Assembly: GCA_003211835.1 (NCBI GenBank)
Contig: QCRN01000010.1
Location: 1-58,243 of the forward strand
Reading direction: 5' to 3'
DNA length: 58,243 bases
Origin: Pelagibacteraceae bacterium AG-461-B04
GTDB taxonomy: Bacteria; Pseudomonadota; Alphaproteobacteria; Pelagibacterales; AG-422-B15
Within the stretch, counting starts at the first letter, position 1. Each line of letters begins with the position of its first letter. This document shows, piece by piece, positions 8,100 to 17,409 of this stretch. Under the pieces are notes generated by a model. That model had not been told where the DNA came from. It made no database searches and saw only the letters and a list, made by a program, of their open reading frames with translations. The translations under genes and the position numbers were made by a program.

Positions 8100-9182
8100 A
8101 TGATCGAAAACGAGAATTTATTTAATATTCTAAATAAATTAGATGACGCTGTAATTATTACTGACCGGGATAAAAAAATTATTTTTCAAAATGATTATTC
8201 TATTGAGATATTTGAAAATGATTTTACATCACAAATCATTACCAACCTTATAAGAGACCCTAAAATCCTTGAAAGCCTAGAACAGACAATTGATAAGAAT
8301 ACTGAATCAACAACAGATTTTATAATTAATAAAAATATTTCAGATCAATCGGGAGAACTTAATTTTGACGTTAGTATTTATCCCAGCAAGAGCAAAGAGG
8401 AAGATAATTTAATTTATATAATCTTAAAAAATGTATCAATTCAAAGAAATATAGAGAAAGTTAAAACATCTTTTGTGGCTAATGTTAGCCATGAACTTAA
8501 GACGCCTCTCTCTACAATTATTGGATTTATTGAGACTATCCGTACGACCGCAAAAGACGATAAAAAGTCTAAGGATGAGTTTATGGAAATAATCAATGAT
8601 GAAGCAAATCGTATGGATCGATTGATTGATGATTTATTAATTGTTTCCAAAATTGAGAGCAATGAACACATTCATCCAACTTCAAAAATAAATTTAAATA
8701 AATGTGTCGAACGTGTGCAAAAAAACCTGGCAAAAAAACTCACATCAAAAAATATGACGATTGAGATTAATACAAACTCAAATGATCACCATATTCTTGG
8801 AAATGAAGATGAACTAATACAACTTTTTTCAAATTTACTTGAGAATTCATTTAAGTATGGTCACGAAAACTCCGAAATTAACGTAAGTATTCAAAAAAAT
8901 AAAAATAACGAAGACCATAACACTTCATTATTTAGAAAAAATATTATTGAAGTTGAAATAAGAGATCAAAGTGATGGCATTCCTGAAAAATACATTCATA
9001 GACTGACAGAGCGTTTTTTTAGAGTTGATAAATCTCGATCAAAAGCGATAGAGGGAACCGGCCTTGGATTAACTATTGTTAAACACATTTTAAACAAGCA
9101 TCGTGGCAATATTGAAATATCAAGTACGCTTAACAAGGGAAGTATATTTACAATCCAGTTACCAGAGGCGCCAATATCATAA
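8100..9182 (+). CDS. phoR: Phosphate-regulon sensor histidine kinase PhoR (soluble form)
   Basis: The 360-residue kinase has an N-terminal PAS-like domain (about 8-115), a HisKA domain with the phospho-acceptor motif NVSHELKTPLS (His about 131), an N-box LFSNLLENSFKYG, a G1 box RDQSDGIP and a G2 box GTGLGLTIVKH. The G1 box departs from the usual DxGxG. No hydrophobic segment is present and an in-frame TAA lies seven bases before the ATG, so the membrane anchor of E. coli-type PhoR is absent, not mis-annotated. The downstream pst-phoU-phoB genes support the identification. It would phosphorylate PhoB under phosphate limitation. Confidence 0.85.
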   Translation: MIENENLFNILNKLDDAVIITDRDKKIIFQNDYSIEIFENDFTSQIITNLIRDPKILESLEQTIDKNTESTTDFIINKNISDQSGELNFDVSIYPSKSKEEDNLIYIILKNVSIQRNIEKVKTSFVANVSHELKTPLSTIIGFIETIRTTAKDDKKSKDEFMEIINDEANRMDRLIDDLLIVSKIESNEHIHPTSKINLNKCVERVQKNLAKKLTSKNMTIEINTNSNDHHILGNEDELIQLFSNLLENSFKYGHENSEINVSIQKNKNNEDHNTSLFRKNIIEVEIRDQSDGIPEKYIHRLTERFFRVDKSRSKAIEGTGLGLTIVKHILNKHRGNIEISSTLNKGSIFTIQLPEAPIS

Positions 9183-9220
9183 AAATATTAAATAAAATCA
9201 ATCAGTTATAAATCCAACAG

Positions 9221-9260
9221 TGTAATAATTTTGTAACATTCTTTTAATACATTTGTAACT
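9221..9260 (+). promoter_or_regulatory. Pho box (PhoB binding site) upstream of pstS
   Basis: Four 7-base units, TGTAATA, TGTAACA, TTTAATA and TGTAACT, are spaced at exactly 11 bp (each followed by a 4-base AT-rich spacer). This is the architecture of tandem PhoB half-sites (consensus CTGTCAT). A TAATTT that could serve as -10 begins about 9 bp downstream. The site lies 53 bp before the pstS start. Confidence 0.8.
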
Positions 9261-9270
9261 TCCATCCAGT

Positions 9271-9292
9271 AATTTTTGATGAATCAAAAATT
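9271..9292 (+). other. Inverted repeat in the pstS leader
   Basis: AATTTTTGAT-GA-ATCAAAAATT is a perfect 10-bp inverted repeat between the Pho box and the pstS ribosome-binding site (AGAGGAG). In RNA it would give an 8-pair hairpin with a 6-base loop near the 5' end. It could stabilise the pstS mRNA or bind a protein; no T-tract follows, so a terminator is unlikely. Confidence 0.5.
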
Positions 9293-9313
9293 TACTTAAA
9301 AGAGGAGACATAA

Positions 9314-10342
9314 ATGAATTTATTAAAAATTTTGATAGCAACATTAATTGCCTTGGGTTCTTTATTTGGCACCTCATATGCACGAGATCAAATAAAGATA
9401 GTTGGCTCTTCAACTGTTTACCCTTATGCAACAATTGTTGCTGAACGATTTGGTAAATCAGGCTTTAAAACGCCAGTGATTGAGAGTACTGGAACAGGGG
9501 GTGGAATGAAACTCTTTTGTGCCGGTGTTGGCGTCAACCATCCTGATATTACCAATGCTTCCAGAGTAATAAAAGAAGGTGAAATAGAGCTTTGCAAGAA
9601 AAATGGCGTTACCGAAATAATTGAAATTGTAATCGGAAACGATGGTTTAACACTTGCTCACAGTTTAGAAGCTTCAAATGCAGACTTTAATCAAGAGCAA
9701 TTATACTTAGCTCTTGCAGATGAAGTCCCAGTCAATGGTCAATTTGTTAAAAACCCTTTTCAGAAATGGAGCGAGATAGATCCAAGTCTTCCTGATCATA
9801 AAATTGAAGTCCTTGTAGCTCCTCCCACTTCAGGAACAAGAGATGCATGGGACTCTCTAATTATGGTTAAAGGATGCAAAGCCGCGGGAGCCTATGATAT
9901 GTGGTCAGAACTTGGCGAAAAGGCAAAAAAGAAATGTAGGATATCAAGAGAAGATGGTCGTGTTATTGAAGCGGGTGAAAATGATGCATTGATAGTTCAA
10001 AAATTAACTGAGGATCCTGAACGGTTTGGTTATTTTGGATACAGTTACCTGTTAGTTAATGAAGACAAAATAAAACCTACTTCAATTGCTGGTATAGAGC
10101 CGACATTGGAAGGAATACAAGACTATTCATACCCAATAGCAAGGCCATTACAGTTTTATGTTAAGAAAGCACATATTGGTTCTGTTCCTGGTATAGAGGA
10201 GTTTTTACAAGAATTTACAAGTTCTAGAGCGATGGGTGAAGATGGATATCTTACTGACATTGGGCTTGTAGCACTTTCTGATGATGATGCTGATGAAATA
10301 AGAGAAAGAGTTAGCAATTTAACAACATTATCAACAGAATAA
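9314..10342 (+). CDS. pstS: Phosphate-binding periplasmic protein PstS
   Basis: The 342-residue protein has a signal peptide (about 1-23) and phosphate-binding landmarks: VGSSTVYPYA just after cleavage, TGTGGGMKLFC, NASRVIKEGE, and PPTSGTRDAWDSL around residues 173-185. It captures phosphate for PstCAB. A good AGGAG ribosome-binding site precedes the ATG. The Pho box lies upstream and a long hairpin follows the stop, an arrangement that usually gives much more binding protein than permease. This is the longer PstS type common in alphaproteobacteria. Confidence 0.95.
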   Translation: MNLLKILIATLIALGSLFGTSYARDQIKIVGSSTVYPYATIVAERFGKSGFKTPVIESTGTGGGMKLFCAGVGVNHPDITNASRVIKEGEIELCKKNGVTEIIEIVIGNDGLTLAHSLEASNADFNQEQLYLALADEVPVNGQFVKNPFQKWSEIDPSLPDHKIEVLVAPPTSGTRDAWDSLIMVKGCKAAGAYDMWSELGEKAKKKCRISREDGRVIEAGENDALIVQKLTEDPERFGYFGYSYLLVNEDKIKPTSIAGIEPTLEGIQDYSYPIARPLQFYVKKAHIGSVPGIEEFLQEFTSSRAMGEDGYLTDIGLVALSDDDADEIRERVSNLTTLSTE

Positions 10343-10350
10343 TTTTTAAT

Positions 10351-10395
10351 ATCAGTATAACTGGAAGAGATTTTTTTTCTTCTAGTTATATTGAT
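10351..10395 (+). other. Long hairpin between pstS and pstC
   Basis: ATCAGTATAACTGGAAGA pairs with TCTTCTAGTTATATTGAT over 18 positions, with two G-T wobbles, around a T-rich 9-base loop. It fills most of the 68-bp pstS-pstC gap. It probably acts as a partial terminator or 3'-end stabiliser that raises pstS mRNA over the permease genes. Confidence 0.7.
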
Positions 10396-10410
10396 TAAAT
10401 AGAGATTTTT

Positions 10411-11793
10411 ATGGGTTTAATAACTTTTTTTTTATTAGTTTTATTTGCTATAACAAGCTTCTACTTGGGGTACTTCAGGTCAAATAGAGTAAGAGTTATT
10501 GAAAAACAAAGGCCTTTTTCTCTCGATAAATATTATGGTTACTACCTTGCAATTTGGTCAGTAGTTCCAGCGGTTATAATTCTTTTTGCTATACTCATTT
10601 TTGATGGATTTATTGTAAAAAATTACGTTTTATCTGAATTCTATTCTCAAGGAATTGATCAATCAGAAATTAGTTTATTGTTTACTCAAATAGAAAATAC
10701 AAGAAATGGCATAAAGCTATTTAATAGTGAAGATGAAATTATTGTAAATGCAGTAAATAAATTAAATTATATAGAAGGAATATTTGAAATCACTTCAATA
10801 ATTACAGTCTTTAGTGTTTCAAGTTTGTTTTTATTATATGGCTATAGAAAAATAAACTTAAATTTTGATGCAAGACTCATTGTTGAAAAATTTATACTTA
10901 TTGGATTTTTTCTTTGTTCTCTTATTGCAATTCTAGTTACAGTTGGAATTATATTTTCATTATTATACGAGACTGTCCGTTTTTTTAGCCAAGTTCCCAT
11001 TTTAGATTTTTTATTTGGGACAAATTGGAGTCCCCAAAGAGCTTTTGTAAGGGATGCGGCCGACGCGGCAGATATAGAAAATGCATTTGGTGCAGTACCT
11101 CTATTTTCAGGTACATTTTTGATTGCATTTATAGCTATGTGCGTATCAATCCCAGTAGGCTTACTTACTGCGATCTATATGTCAGAATATGCAAAAAGCT
11201 CTGTAAGAAATACTGCAAAACCAATTATTGAAATACTCGCTGGTATACCAACAGTGGTTTATGGATTCTTTGCTGTTATCACAATCGCACCCTTTATTAG
11301 GTCATTGGGGGGGTCAATCGGTCTTGATGTTTCATCAGAAAGTGCTCTTGCGGCAGGATTAGTGATGGGAATAATGATTATTCCATTTGTATCTTCATTG
11401 TCTGACGACGTTATTAGCTCTGTGCCTCAAAGCTTGCGTGAAGGATCTTACGCAATGGGCGCAACAAAAAGTGAAACCATAAAAAAAGTTATAATACCTG
11501 CTGCTTTACCAGGTATAATTGGCTCATTTCTTTTGGCTGTATCTAGAGCCATCGGTGAAACAATGATTGTTGTAATGGCAGCAGGTTTGGTCGCAAACCT
11601 TACAGCAAATCCTCTTGAAGCTTCAACAACAATAACTACACAAATAGTTGTAATATTAATAGGTGACCAGGAGTTCGACAGCCCAAAGACCATGTCAGCT
11701 TTCGCATTAGGATTAACTTTATTTGTAATGACATTAATACTCAATTTCATAGCTTTAAGAGTTGTAAAAAAATACACAGAAAAATATGAATAG
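10411..11793 (+). CDS. pstC: Phosphate ABC transporter permease PstC
   Basis: The 460-residue permease is longer than E. coli PstC (319). It has extra N-terminal membrane segments with an intervening soluble stretch (about 65-125), then the standard BPD_transp_1 domain from about residue 225, with the EAA loop SLREGSYAMGATKSETIKKVIIPAALPG near 343-370. The extended N-terminus is common in alphaproteobacterial PstC. It forms the inner-membrane channel with PstA; the two genes overlap by 8 bases. Confidence 0.93.
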   Translation: MGLITFFLLVLFAITSFYLGYFRSNRVRVIEKQRPFSLDKYYGYYLAIWSVVPAVIILFAILIFDGFIVKNYVLSEFYSQGIDQSEISLLFTQIENTRNGIKLFNSEDEIIVNAVNKLNYIEGIFEITSIITVFSVSSLFLLYGYRKINLNFDARLIVEKFILIGFFLCSLIAILVTVGIIFSLLYETVRFFSQVPILDFLFGTNWSPQRAFVRDAADAADIENAFGAVPLFSGTFLIAFIAMCVSIPVGLLTAIYMSEYAKSSVRNTAKPIIEILAGIPTVVYGFFAVITIAPFIRSLGGSIGLDVSSESALAAGLVMGIMIIPFVSSLSDDVISSVPQSLREGSYAMGATKSETIKKVIIPAALPGIIGSFLLAVSRAIGETMIVVMAAGLVANLTANPLEASTTITTQIVVILIGDQEFDSPKTMSAFALGLTLFVMTLILNFIALRVVKKYTEKYE

Positions 11794-13069
11794 TAATTCT
11801 CTAAAAATTTCGAATGAAAATCTAAAGCGTAGACTTAATGCTGAGCGAAGATTTAAATTTTATGGAGTTATAGCAATATCGTTAGCGTTAATTTTTGTAC
11901 TAATATTATTTACCAATATCATCAGCAAAGGTTATTCAGCCTTTTACAGAACATTGATAGAGATAAAAATAGAGTTTAACGATAAAGTTCAGCCTGAAAT
12001 GTTTAAACAGATGTCCGATACTGAAATTAATAAATTGGATTTATACTCATTTTCGAAAAAAAATATTTACAGTAATTTTCCAAATATTGAAAAAAAATCT
12101 GATAAAAAAAAGATTATAAAGTTATTTAGTATTGAATTTGAAGAAGAGATAAAAACTTATATTAATAAAAATAAAAATAATTTAGGCAACACAATCAATC
12201 TATATATTTCTGCCTCTGATGATATTGATCAAATACATAAAGGTAACTATTCTAGAGATATTCCAGAAGAACGAAGAAGAGTTTCAAATTTCCAGTTATC
12301 TATTTATGATGAACTCGTGGGCCAAAATAAAGTAAAATTTGAATTTAATTTGCCATTTTTTTCAAGAGGAGATTCAAGGGAAGCAGAGTTAGCTGGTCTA
12401 GGTGGATCGTTAATTGGATCATTTTTTACAATGATAATTGTATTGCTTTTATCATTTCCATTCGGTCTTTTTGGCGCAATATATCTTGAAGAATTTTCTA
12501 AGAGAAACAGATTTACAGATTTTATTGAAATAAATATTAATAATCTTGCTGCAGTTCCATCAATTGTATTTGGATTACTTGGATTAGGCATTTTGTTAAA
12601 TACATTTGAACTACCCAGGTCAACAGCCTTAGTAGGAGGCATAACTTTATCACTTATGACTTTACCTACTATAATTATTGCTACGAGAGCTTCGTTGAGG
12701 TCAGTGCCTCCATCAATTCGCGAAGGTGCACTTGCTGTTGGTGCATCGAAAGTTCAGACAGTAATGCATCACGTTGTTCCTTTGGCATTACCTGGCTCTA
12801 TAACAGGAACCATTATAGGAATAGCAAGGGCATTAGGAGAAACAGCGCCATTACTGTTAATTGGCATGGTCGCTTTTATTGTTGATGTGCCGTCTTCACC
12901 TTTAGACCCATCTACTTCACTGCCAGTTCAAGCATATTTATGGAATGATAGTGCTGAAAGAGCCTATGAGGAAAAAACATCAGCTGCTATCATTATATTG
13001 TTAAGCTTTTTGATTTTATTTAATTTAATCGCTGTATTTATTAGAAGAAAATTTGAAACAAAGTGGTAA
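11786..13069 (+). CDS. pstA: Phosphate ABC transporter permease PstA
   Basis: The 427-residue product has an N-terminal membrane segment (about 25-47), a soluble DUF3333-type periplasmic insert (about 50-190), and the permease domain with the EAA loop SIREGALAVGASKVQTVMHHVVPLALPGS around 310-340. The long N-terminal extension matches alphaproteobacterial PstA. It pairs with PstC. Its start lies inside the pstC 3' end, indicating translational coupling. Confidence 0.93.
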   Translation: MNSNSLKISNENLKRRLNAERRFKFYGVIAISLALIFVLILFTNIISKGYSAFYRTLIEIKIEFNDKVQPEMFKQMSDTEINKLDLYSFSKKNIYSNFPNIEKKSDKKKIIKLFSIEFEEEIKTYINKNKNNLGNTINLYISASDDIDQIHKGNYSRDIPEERRRVSNFQLSIYDELVGQNKVKFEFNLPFFSRGDSREAELAGLGGSLIGSFFTMIIVLLLSFPFGLFGAIYLEEFSKRNRFTDFIEININNLAAVPSIVFGLLGLGILLNTFELPRSTALVGGITLSLMTLPTIIIATRASLRSVPPSIREGALAVGASKVQTVMHHVVPLALPGSITGTIIGIARALGETAPLLLIGMVAFIVDVPSSPLDPSTSLPVQAYLWNDSAERAYEEKTSAAIIILLSFLILFNLIAVFIRRKFETKW

Positions 13070-13079
13070 AATAATTTAA

Positions 13080-13844
13080 ATGGAAAATAAAGTTAAAGTA
13101 TGCGTCGAAAATTTAAACGTTCACTACGGTGAGAAACAGGCATTATTTGATGTCTGTATGGATATAAATCAAAATGAAATTACGGCTCTTATTGGACCAT
13201 CTGGATGTGGCAAATCTACATTTCTTAGATGTTTAAATCGAATGAATGATGTTATTGATATTTGTAAAGTAGAAGGCTCAATTAAGATCGATGGACAGAA
13301 TATATATGACAAAGATATACAAGTAGAAAAGTTAAGAGAGAGAGTAGGGATGGTATTTCAAAAACCTAATCCATTTCCAAAGTCAATATTTGAAAATGTA
13401 GCTTATGGCCCAAGAATTCATGGTCTAGCAAAAGATAAAACTGAATTAGAGGAGATTGTTCATACAAGTCTAAAAAAAGCTGCAATTTTTGATGAGGTTA
13501 AAGACAGATTGGATGAAACTGGTACCAGTTTATCTGGAGGGCAACAGCAAAGGCTTTGTATAGCTAGGGCTATTTCAGTAAATCCTGATGTAATACTGAT
13601 GGATGAACCATGCTCTGCATTAGATCCCATAGCAACAGCAAAAATTGAGGCATTAATGGAAGATTTAAAAAAAGAGTATACAATAATTATTGTGACTCAT
13701 TCTATGCAACAAGCTGCAAGAGTATCTAAAAAAACTGGTTTTTTTCATTTAGGTAATCTTATTGAAGTTAATGACACTGAAACAATCTTTTCTACGCCTG
13801 CAAATGATAAAACTCTAGATTATGTAACTGGAAGGTTTGGATAA
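13080..13844 (+). CDS. pstB: Phosphate ABC transporter ATPase PstB
   Basis: The 254-residue ATPase is complete: Walker [10 protein letters not shown] (about 38-46), PstB-specific LRCLNRMND and [11 protein letters not shown] motifs, signature LSGGQQQRL, Walker [14 protein letters not shown] and H-loop [11 protein letters not shown]. Length equals the family norm. It powers PstCA. Its stop overlaps the phoU start (TAATG), so the two should be translated together. Confidence 0.97.
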   Translation: MENKVKVCVENLNVHYGEKQALFDVCMDINQNEITALIGPSGCGKSTFLRCLNRMNDVIDICKVEGSIKIDGQNIYDKDIQVEKLRERVGMVFQKPNPFPKSIFENVAYGPRIHGLAKDKTELEEIVHTSLKKAAIFDEVKDRLDETGTSLSGGQQQRLCIARAISVNPDVILMDEPCSALDPIATAKIEALMEDLKKEYTIIIVTHSMQQAARVSKKTGFFHLGNLIEVNDTETIFSTPANDKTLDYVTGRFG

Positions 13845-14548
13845 TGAGTGATCATCTAGTTGAGTCCTATGATAAACAATTAGAATTAATTAATTCTAAT
13901 TTAGTAAAGATGGGTGGACTTGTTGAGCAGCAAGTGAAGGATTCATTAAAGGCCCTTGATGACAAGGATACAGAATTTGCTGAAGAGATACTTAAAAAAG
14001 ACGATAAAATTGATAATCTTGAAAAAGAAATCTATGCACTAGCTTATAAAATTATAGCAATGAGGCAGCCTATGGCTAATGATTTGCGTACCGTTGTATC
14101 TGCACTAAGCATTGCAAATGACTTAGAAAGAATGGGCGATCATGCAACGAATGTAGCTAAACGTGTAGCCAATGTGAAAGTATCCATGCCAAGTCAATCA
14201 ATATCAAAAATTGTTCAGATGGGAGACGACGTTCAAAACATGATTAAAAATGTTCTTGATGCGTTTATCAAAATGTCTGAAAAGAAAGCAATTACTGTAT
14301 GGGATTCTGACATTGATATAGACGAAACATATTTATCAATTTACCGTGAATTATTACAAATGATGGCAGACAATCCAGAAACTATAAATGGATGTGCTCA
14401 CTTGCTCACAATTGCAAAAAATATTGAACGCATTGGTGATTATGCACAAAATATTGCTGAGGATATTCATTTCATAGTCACAGGCGAAACCTTGGAGAGA
14501 AAATCTGACAATGCCGGTCAATGGGAAGACCTAGATATTAAGACTTAA
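13844..14548 (+). CDS. phoU: Phosphate signalling protein PhoU
   Basis: The 234-residue protein is built of two PhoU three-helix repeats, each with the metal-binding E/DxxxD type motif (ANDLERMGDHATN at about 96-108 and AKNIERIGDYAQN at about 189-201). It links Pst transporter activity to PhoR and keeps the regulon off when phosphate is sufficient. It overlaps pstB by one base and ends one base before phoB, consistent with one operon. Confidence 0.96.
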   Translation: MSDHLVESYDKQLELINSNLVKMGGLVEQQVKDSLKALDDKDTEFAEEILKKDDKIDNLEKEIYALAYKIIAMRQPMANDLRTVVSALSIANDLERMGDHATNVAKRVANVKVSMPSQSISKIVQMGDDVQNMIKNVLDAFIKMSEKKAITVWDSDIDIDETYLSIYRELLQMMADNPETINGCAHLLTIAKNIERIGDYAQNIAEDIHFIVTGETLERKSDNAGQWEDLDIKT

Positions 14549-14549
14549 T

Positions 14550-15236
14550 ATGAAAGCTAAAATTCTTGTTATTGAAGATGAGCTGCCGATAGTAGAGTTA
14601 TTAAAGTACAATCTATCAAAAGCTAATTATGATGTGGATTACTGTTTAGATGGTGAATCCGCACTAGATAAAATTTTTTCATCAGTAAAATATGATTTGA
14701 TTTTGATTGATTGGATGCTTCCTGAGTTATCTGGAATTGAGATAAGTAGAAGAATAAGAAAAAACAAATCAACAAAAAATGTACCCTTGATAATGCTAAC
14801 CGCTAGAGGAGAAGAAGAGGATAAATTGAGAGGTTTTGAAAGTGAAGTAGACGATTACATAACAAAACCGTTTTCAATCAATGAGTTATTAGCTAGAATT
14901 AAAGCGGTACTTAAGAGAATGAGACCAATTTTTTATAACGAAGTTTTAACCTATAGAGGAATTAGTCTAGACGCATCTTCTCATAAGGTTTCAAGAAACG
15001 AGATTGAAATTGATTTAGGTCCCACAGAATTTAATTTGCTTAGATTTTTAATGGAAAATCAAGGAAAGGTATTTTCAAGGCAGCAGTTACTAGATCATGT
15101 TTGGACATCAAGCCCTTACGTTGAACCAAGAACTGTGGACGTTCATATCAGAAGATTAAGAAAAGCATTAAACAATGGCTTTGAATACGATCCAATAAGA
15201 ACAGTACGTTCAGCAGGGTATTCTCTTGGCTTATAA
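14550..15236 (+). CDS. phoB: Phosphate regulon response regulator PhoB
   Basis: The 228-residue OmpR-type regulator has a receiver domain with acidic pocket EDE near residue 10, phospho-acceptor Asp in LILIDWMLPELSG (about 54), Thr in MLTARGEEED and Lys in YITKPF. A C-terminal winged helix follows (FNLLRFLMENQGKVFSRQQLLDHVW, then VDVHIRRLRKAL). It should bind the Pho box at 9221-9260. Its position at the distal end of the pst operon, away from phoR at the proximal end, is common in alphaproteobacteria. Confidence 0.95.
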   Translation: MKAKILVIEDELPIVELLKYNLSKANYDVDYCLDGESALDKIFSSVKYDLILIDWMLPELSGIEISRRIRKNKSTKNVPLIMLTARGEEEDKLRGFESEVDDYITKPFSINELLARIKAVLKRMRPIFYNEVLTYRGISLDASSHKVSRNEIEIDLGPTEFNLLRFLMENQGKVFSRQQLLDHVWTSSPYVEPRTVDVHIRRLRKALNNGFEYDPIRTVRSAGYSLGL

Positions 15237-15247
15237 GTAGAAATTTT

Positions 15248-16084
15248 CTAATGAGATACGTATTCTAATAAGAAAACTCCAATAAACAAAATAACAGCCG
15301 CAGCAAGTCTTCTCTTTAAACCCTGTTCTTTAAAAAATAATAATCCGATTAGTGAGGCAAATATTATACTGCTCTCTCTTATTGAAGCCACGTAGTGAAT
15401 TGGTGCTTGTGTATATGCCCAAAGAACAAGTGAGTAAGAAGTTACAGAGCCAATTGCAGCAATAATCAGTGGAAACTTGTTTTCTGTGAATGTTGTTATC
15501 AATAAATTACGTTGATTGCTTATAGAATAAAGCAGAATAGGAATAGGCATCAAAAAAAATAGCCATACAATATACTGCATTGAACTTTCGACTGTTTTGA
15601 CTGCATATGAGTCAACTAAAGTATAAAACGTTATAGATACCGGAAAATATAATAAGGCCAATACGTTTTTATAATCTAAGCTGAAACTTTTACCGATAAA
15701 AAGCACAAAAATACCTGATATGATTATTCCAATTGCTATGATTTCATTTAATGAAATTGTCTTGTTTAAGATAAATATCAAAATCAAAATTGTTAGTAAG
15801 GGTGCAAGACCCCTTGCAAATGGATAAGCGACCGAAAAATCCTCTATAGCATATGCTCTTGTTAATGAGTGCATGTACATTGTATGCGCAATGACTCCAA
15901 AAAATAAATATATTGCTGCAGTAGAAGAGGGCAGGCCAACGTAAAATAATAAAGGCACCATAAATAGAGCAATAATCGTTGCTAAGATAACCATCTTCGC
16001 AAATCCATTACCTTTATTTTTTATGAAAGCATTCCAAGACGCATGCAATATTGCTGAAAATAATATGACGCTTAAAATTGACAT
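15248..16084 (-). CDS. EamA/DMT-family transporter
   Basis: The 278-residue protein has about ten membrane segments in two EamA halves, opening with SAILHASWNAFIKNKGNG, a motif typical of one DMT subgroup. Members export or exchange small metabolites; the substrate cannot be read from sequence. It converges with phoB, 11 bp apart, and sits one base downstream of a flavin-type oxidase gene in the same direction, so genes 15248-17383 may form a three-gene minus-strand unit. Confidence 0.85.
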   Translation of the reverse strand: MSILSVILFSAILHASWNAFIKNKGNGFAKMVILATIIALFMVPLLFYVGLPSSTAAIYLFFGVIAHTMYMHSLTRAYAIEDFSVAYPFARGLAPLLTILILIFILNKTISLNEIIAIGIIISGIFVLFIGKSFSLDYKNVLALLYFPVSITFYTLVDSYAVKTVESSMQYIVWLFFLMPIPILLYSISNQRNLLITTFTENKFPLIIAAIGSVTSYSLVLWAYTQAPIHYVASIRESSIIFASLIGLLFFKEQGLKRRLAAAVILFIGVFLLEYVSH

Positions 16085-16085
16085 A

Positions 16086-16712
16086 TTACGGAGTAAGCCA
16101 TTTTTTGTTTAAACTGCCATTTGTGGATGTAAACAATGCTCGGCGATGACCTTGACGATGCAAATAAAGCCACTCAATCGAGTGAATTTGAATTTCCACT
16201 AAAGTAAAGTTGTTATAACCGTTTTGTAAAAGATCATCGTCTGGAAGTTCGTTTTCATGCTCTGGTAAGTACCCTGAAGTTGGTTCATCCGATGGAGTTC
16301 CAGGTGCCTTTTCAACAACATAACATTTCTTACTAAATGACCTTGAGTTATCCCAGGCCATTTTTGCTTTATCGTTTTTATGATTGATTTCAGCTTGTCC
16401 AGAAACTTTAATTTGTATTTTTTTGCCATGATCGTAAAACAGCATAGTTACTGCATTATTTTTTTTGATTTCATCAATTTTACCGGATCGGATATCCGTA
16501 TGAAAACTTATGGTATTATTTTTCTTATCAACATGCCTTAAGACAACTGTTCTAACCGATGGAAATGAGTCATTGAATGTTGAAATATACCCTTGATGTA
16601 ATTCGGATTTTGACTTTGATTTACCAATTATGAGTTGATCCCAAATATTTTCATAGGTCTTATCAAGATCATCATAGAAATCAGGTTTATCGTGTATATG
16701 GTCTTTTACCAT
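16086..16712 (-). CDS. Pyridoxamine 5'-phosphate oxidase-like FMN protein
   Basis: The 208-residue product resembles the split-barrel PNPOx family. It shows SVRTVVLRHVDKKNNTISFHTDIRSGKIDEIKKN (about 51-85), where PNPOx proteins bind FMN phosphate, and C-terminal IEWLYLHRQGHRRALF. True PdxH ends with a different RLHDR motif, so this is more likely a paralogue of unknown substrate than the vitamin B6 oxidase. It overlaps the preceding SDR gene by 7 bases, so the two are probably co-translated. Confidence 0.75.
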   Translation of the reverse strand: MVKDHIHDKPDFYDDLDKTYENIWDQLIIGKSKSKSELHQGYISTFNDSFPSVRTVVLRHVDKKNNTISFHTDIRSGKIDEIKKNNAVTMLFYDHGKKIQIKVSGQAEINHKNDKAKMAWDNSRSFSKKCYVVEKAPGTPSDEPTSGYLPEHENELPDDDLLQNGYNNFTLVEIQIHSIEWLYLHRQGHRRALFTSTNGSLNKKWLTP

Positions 16713-17383
16713 TCGAGCTTTTTTCCTTCATAATTTAAAAATGAGCCAGAGTTATCAAGATTTAGATCATTTATAACATTGATCATTCGGGCAATGCTCT
16801 CAGGTATCTCTAATTTCGCGCTTGTGCCACCCATATCGGTTTTTACCCATCCTGGGTGCAAAATAAGGACAGATATACCATCTTCTTTCCAATCTATTGA
16901 TAAGCTTCTTGCTGCAGAATTAAGAGCTGATTTTGACGAGCGATAAAAATAAAATCTACCAGAGTAATTGTCATCAATACTTCCCATTTGACTAGATATA
17001 AAAACGACTTTCTTATCAGATCCCATTTTTAAGTTGTTCTTTAATTTTCGTGCAAGAATTATGGGTATCACAGCATTAATTCTCATTTCATTCATCCAGG
17101 CATCTGTATCAAGATCTTCTTTTAATTGCTCATCACTAAAAATACCTGCGTTGTGAATGAGTATGTCAATTTTTCGAGACTCGATACTTGTTACAAAATT
17201 ATTCACGCTTGCATCAGAATTTAAGTCAAGTTCGGCTATATCGATGTTACTAATTTCATTCAACTCTGTTGAGTTATCTTTATTTCGAGTAGTTGCGATT
17301 ATATTATGGTTTGTATTGCTGTATTGCTTTACAAATTCAAGTCCAAGACCTCGATTAGCTCCTATGATTAATATATTGCTCAT
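16706..17383 (-). CDS. Short-chain dehydrogenase/reductase
   Basis: The 225-residue SDR has the dinucleotide motif GANRGLGLEF (about 8-17), LIHNAG (NNAG variant, about 74-79) and the catalytic YRSSK (about 149-153) preceded by the SSQ/S region. It resembles the CsgA/sniffer-like group of carbonyl reductases in length. Substrate unknown. It is first in the minus-strand unit and is divergent from the VanZ-like gene with only 26 bp between starts, so one promoter region must serve both. Confidence 0.85.
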   Translation of the reverse strand: MSNILIIGANRGLGLEFVKQYSNTNHNIIATTRNKDNSTELNEISNIDIAELDLNSDASVNNFVTSIESRKIDILIHNAGIFSDEQLKEDLDTDAWMNEMRINAVIPIILARKLKNNLKMGSDKKVVFISSQMGSIDDNYSGRFYFYRSSKSALNSAARSLSIDWKEDGISVLILHPGWVKTDMGGTSAKLEIPESIARMINVINDLNLDNSGSFLNYEGKKLEW

Positions 17384-17409
17384 TTTATATATAAACTTAT
17401 AGTACGTTC

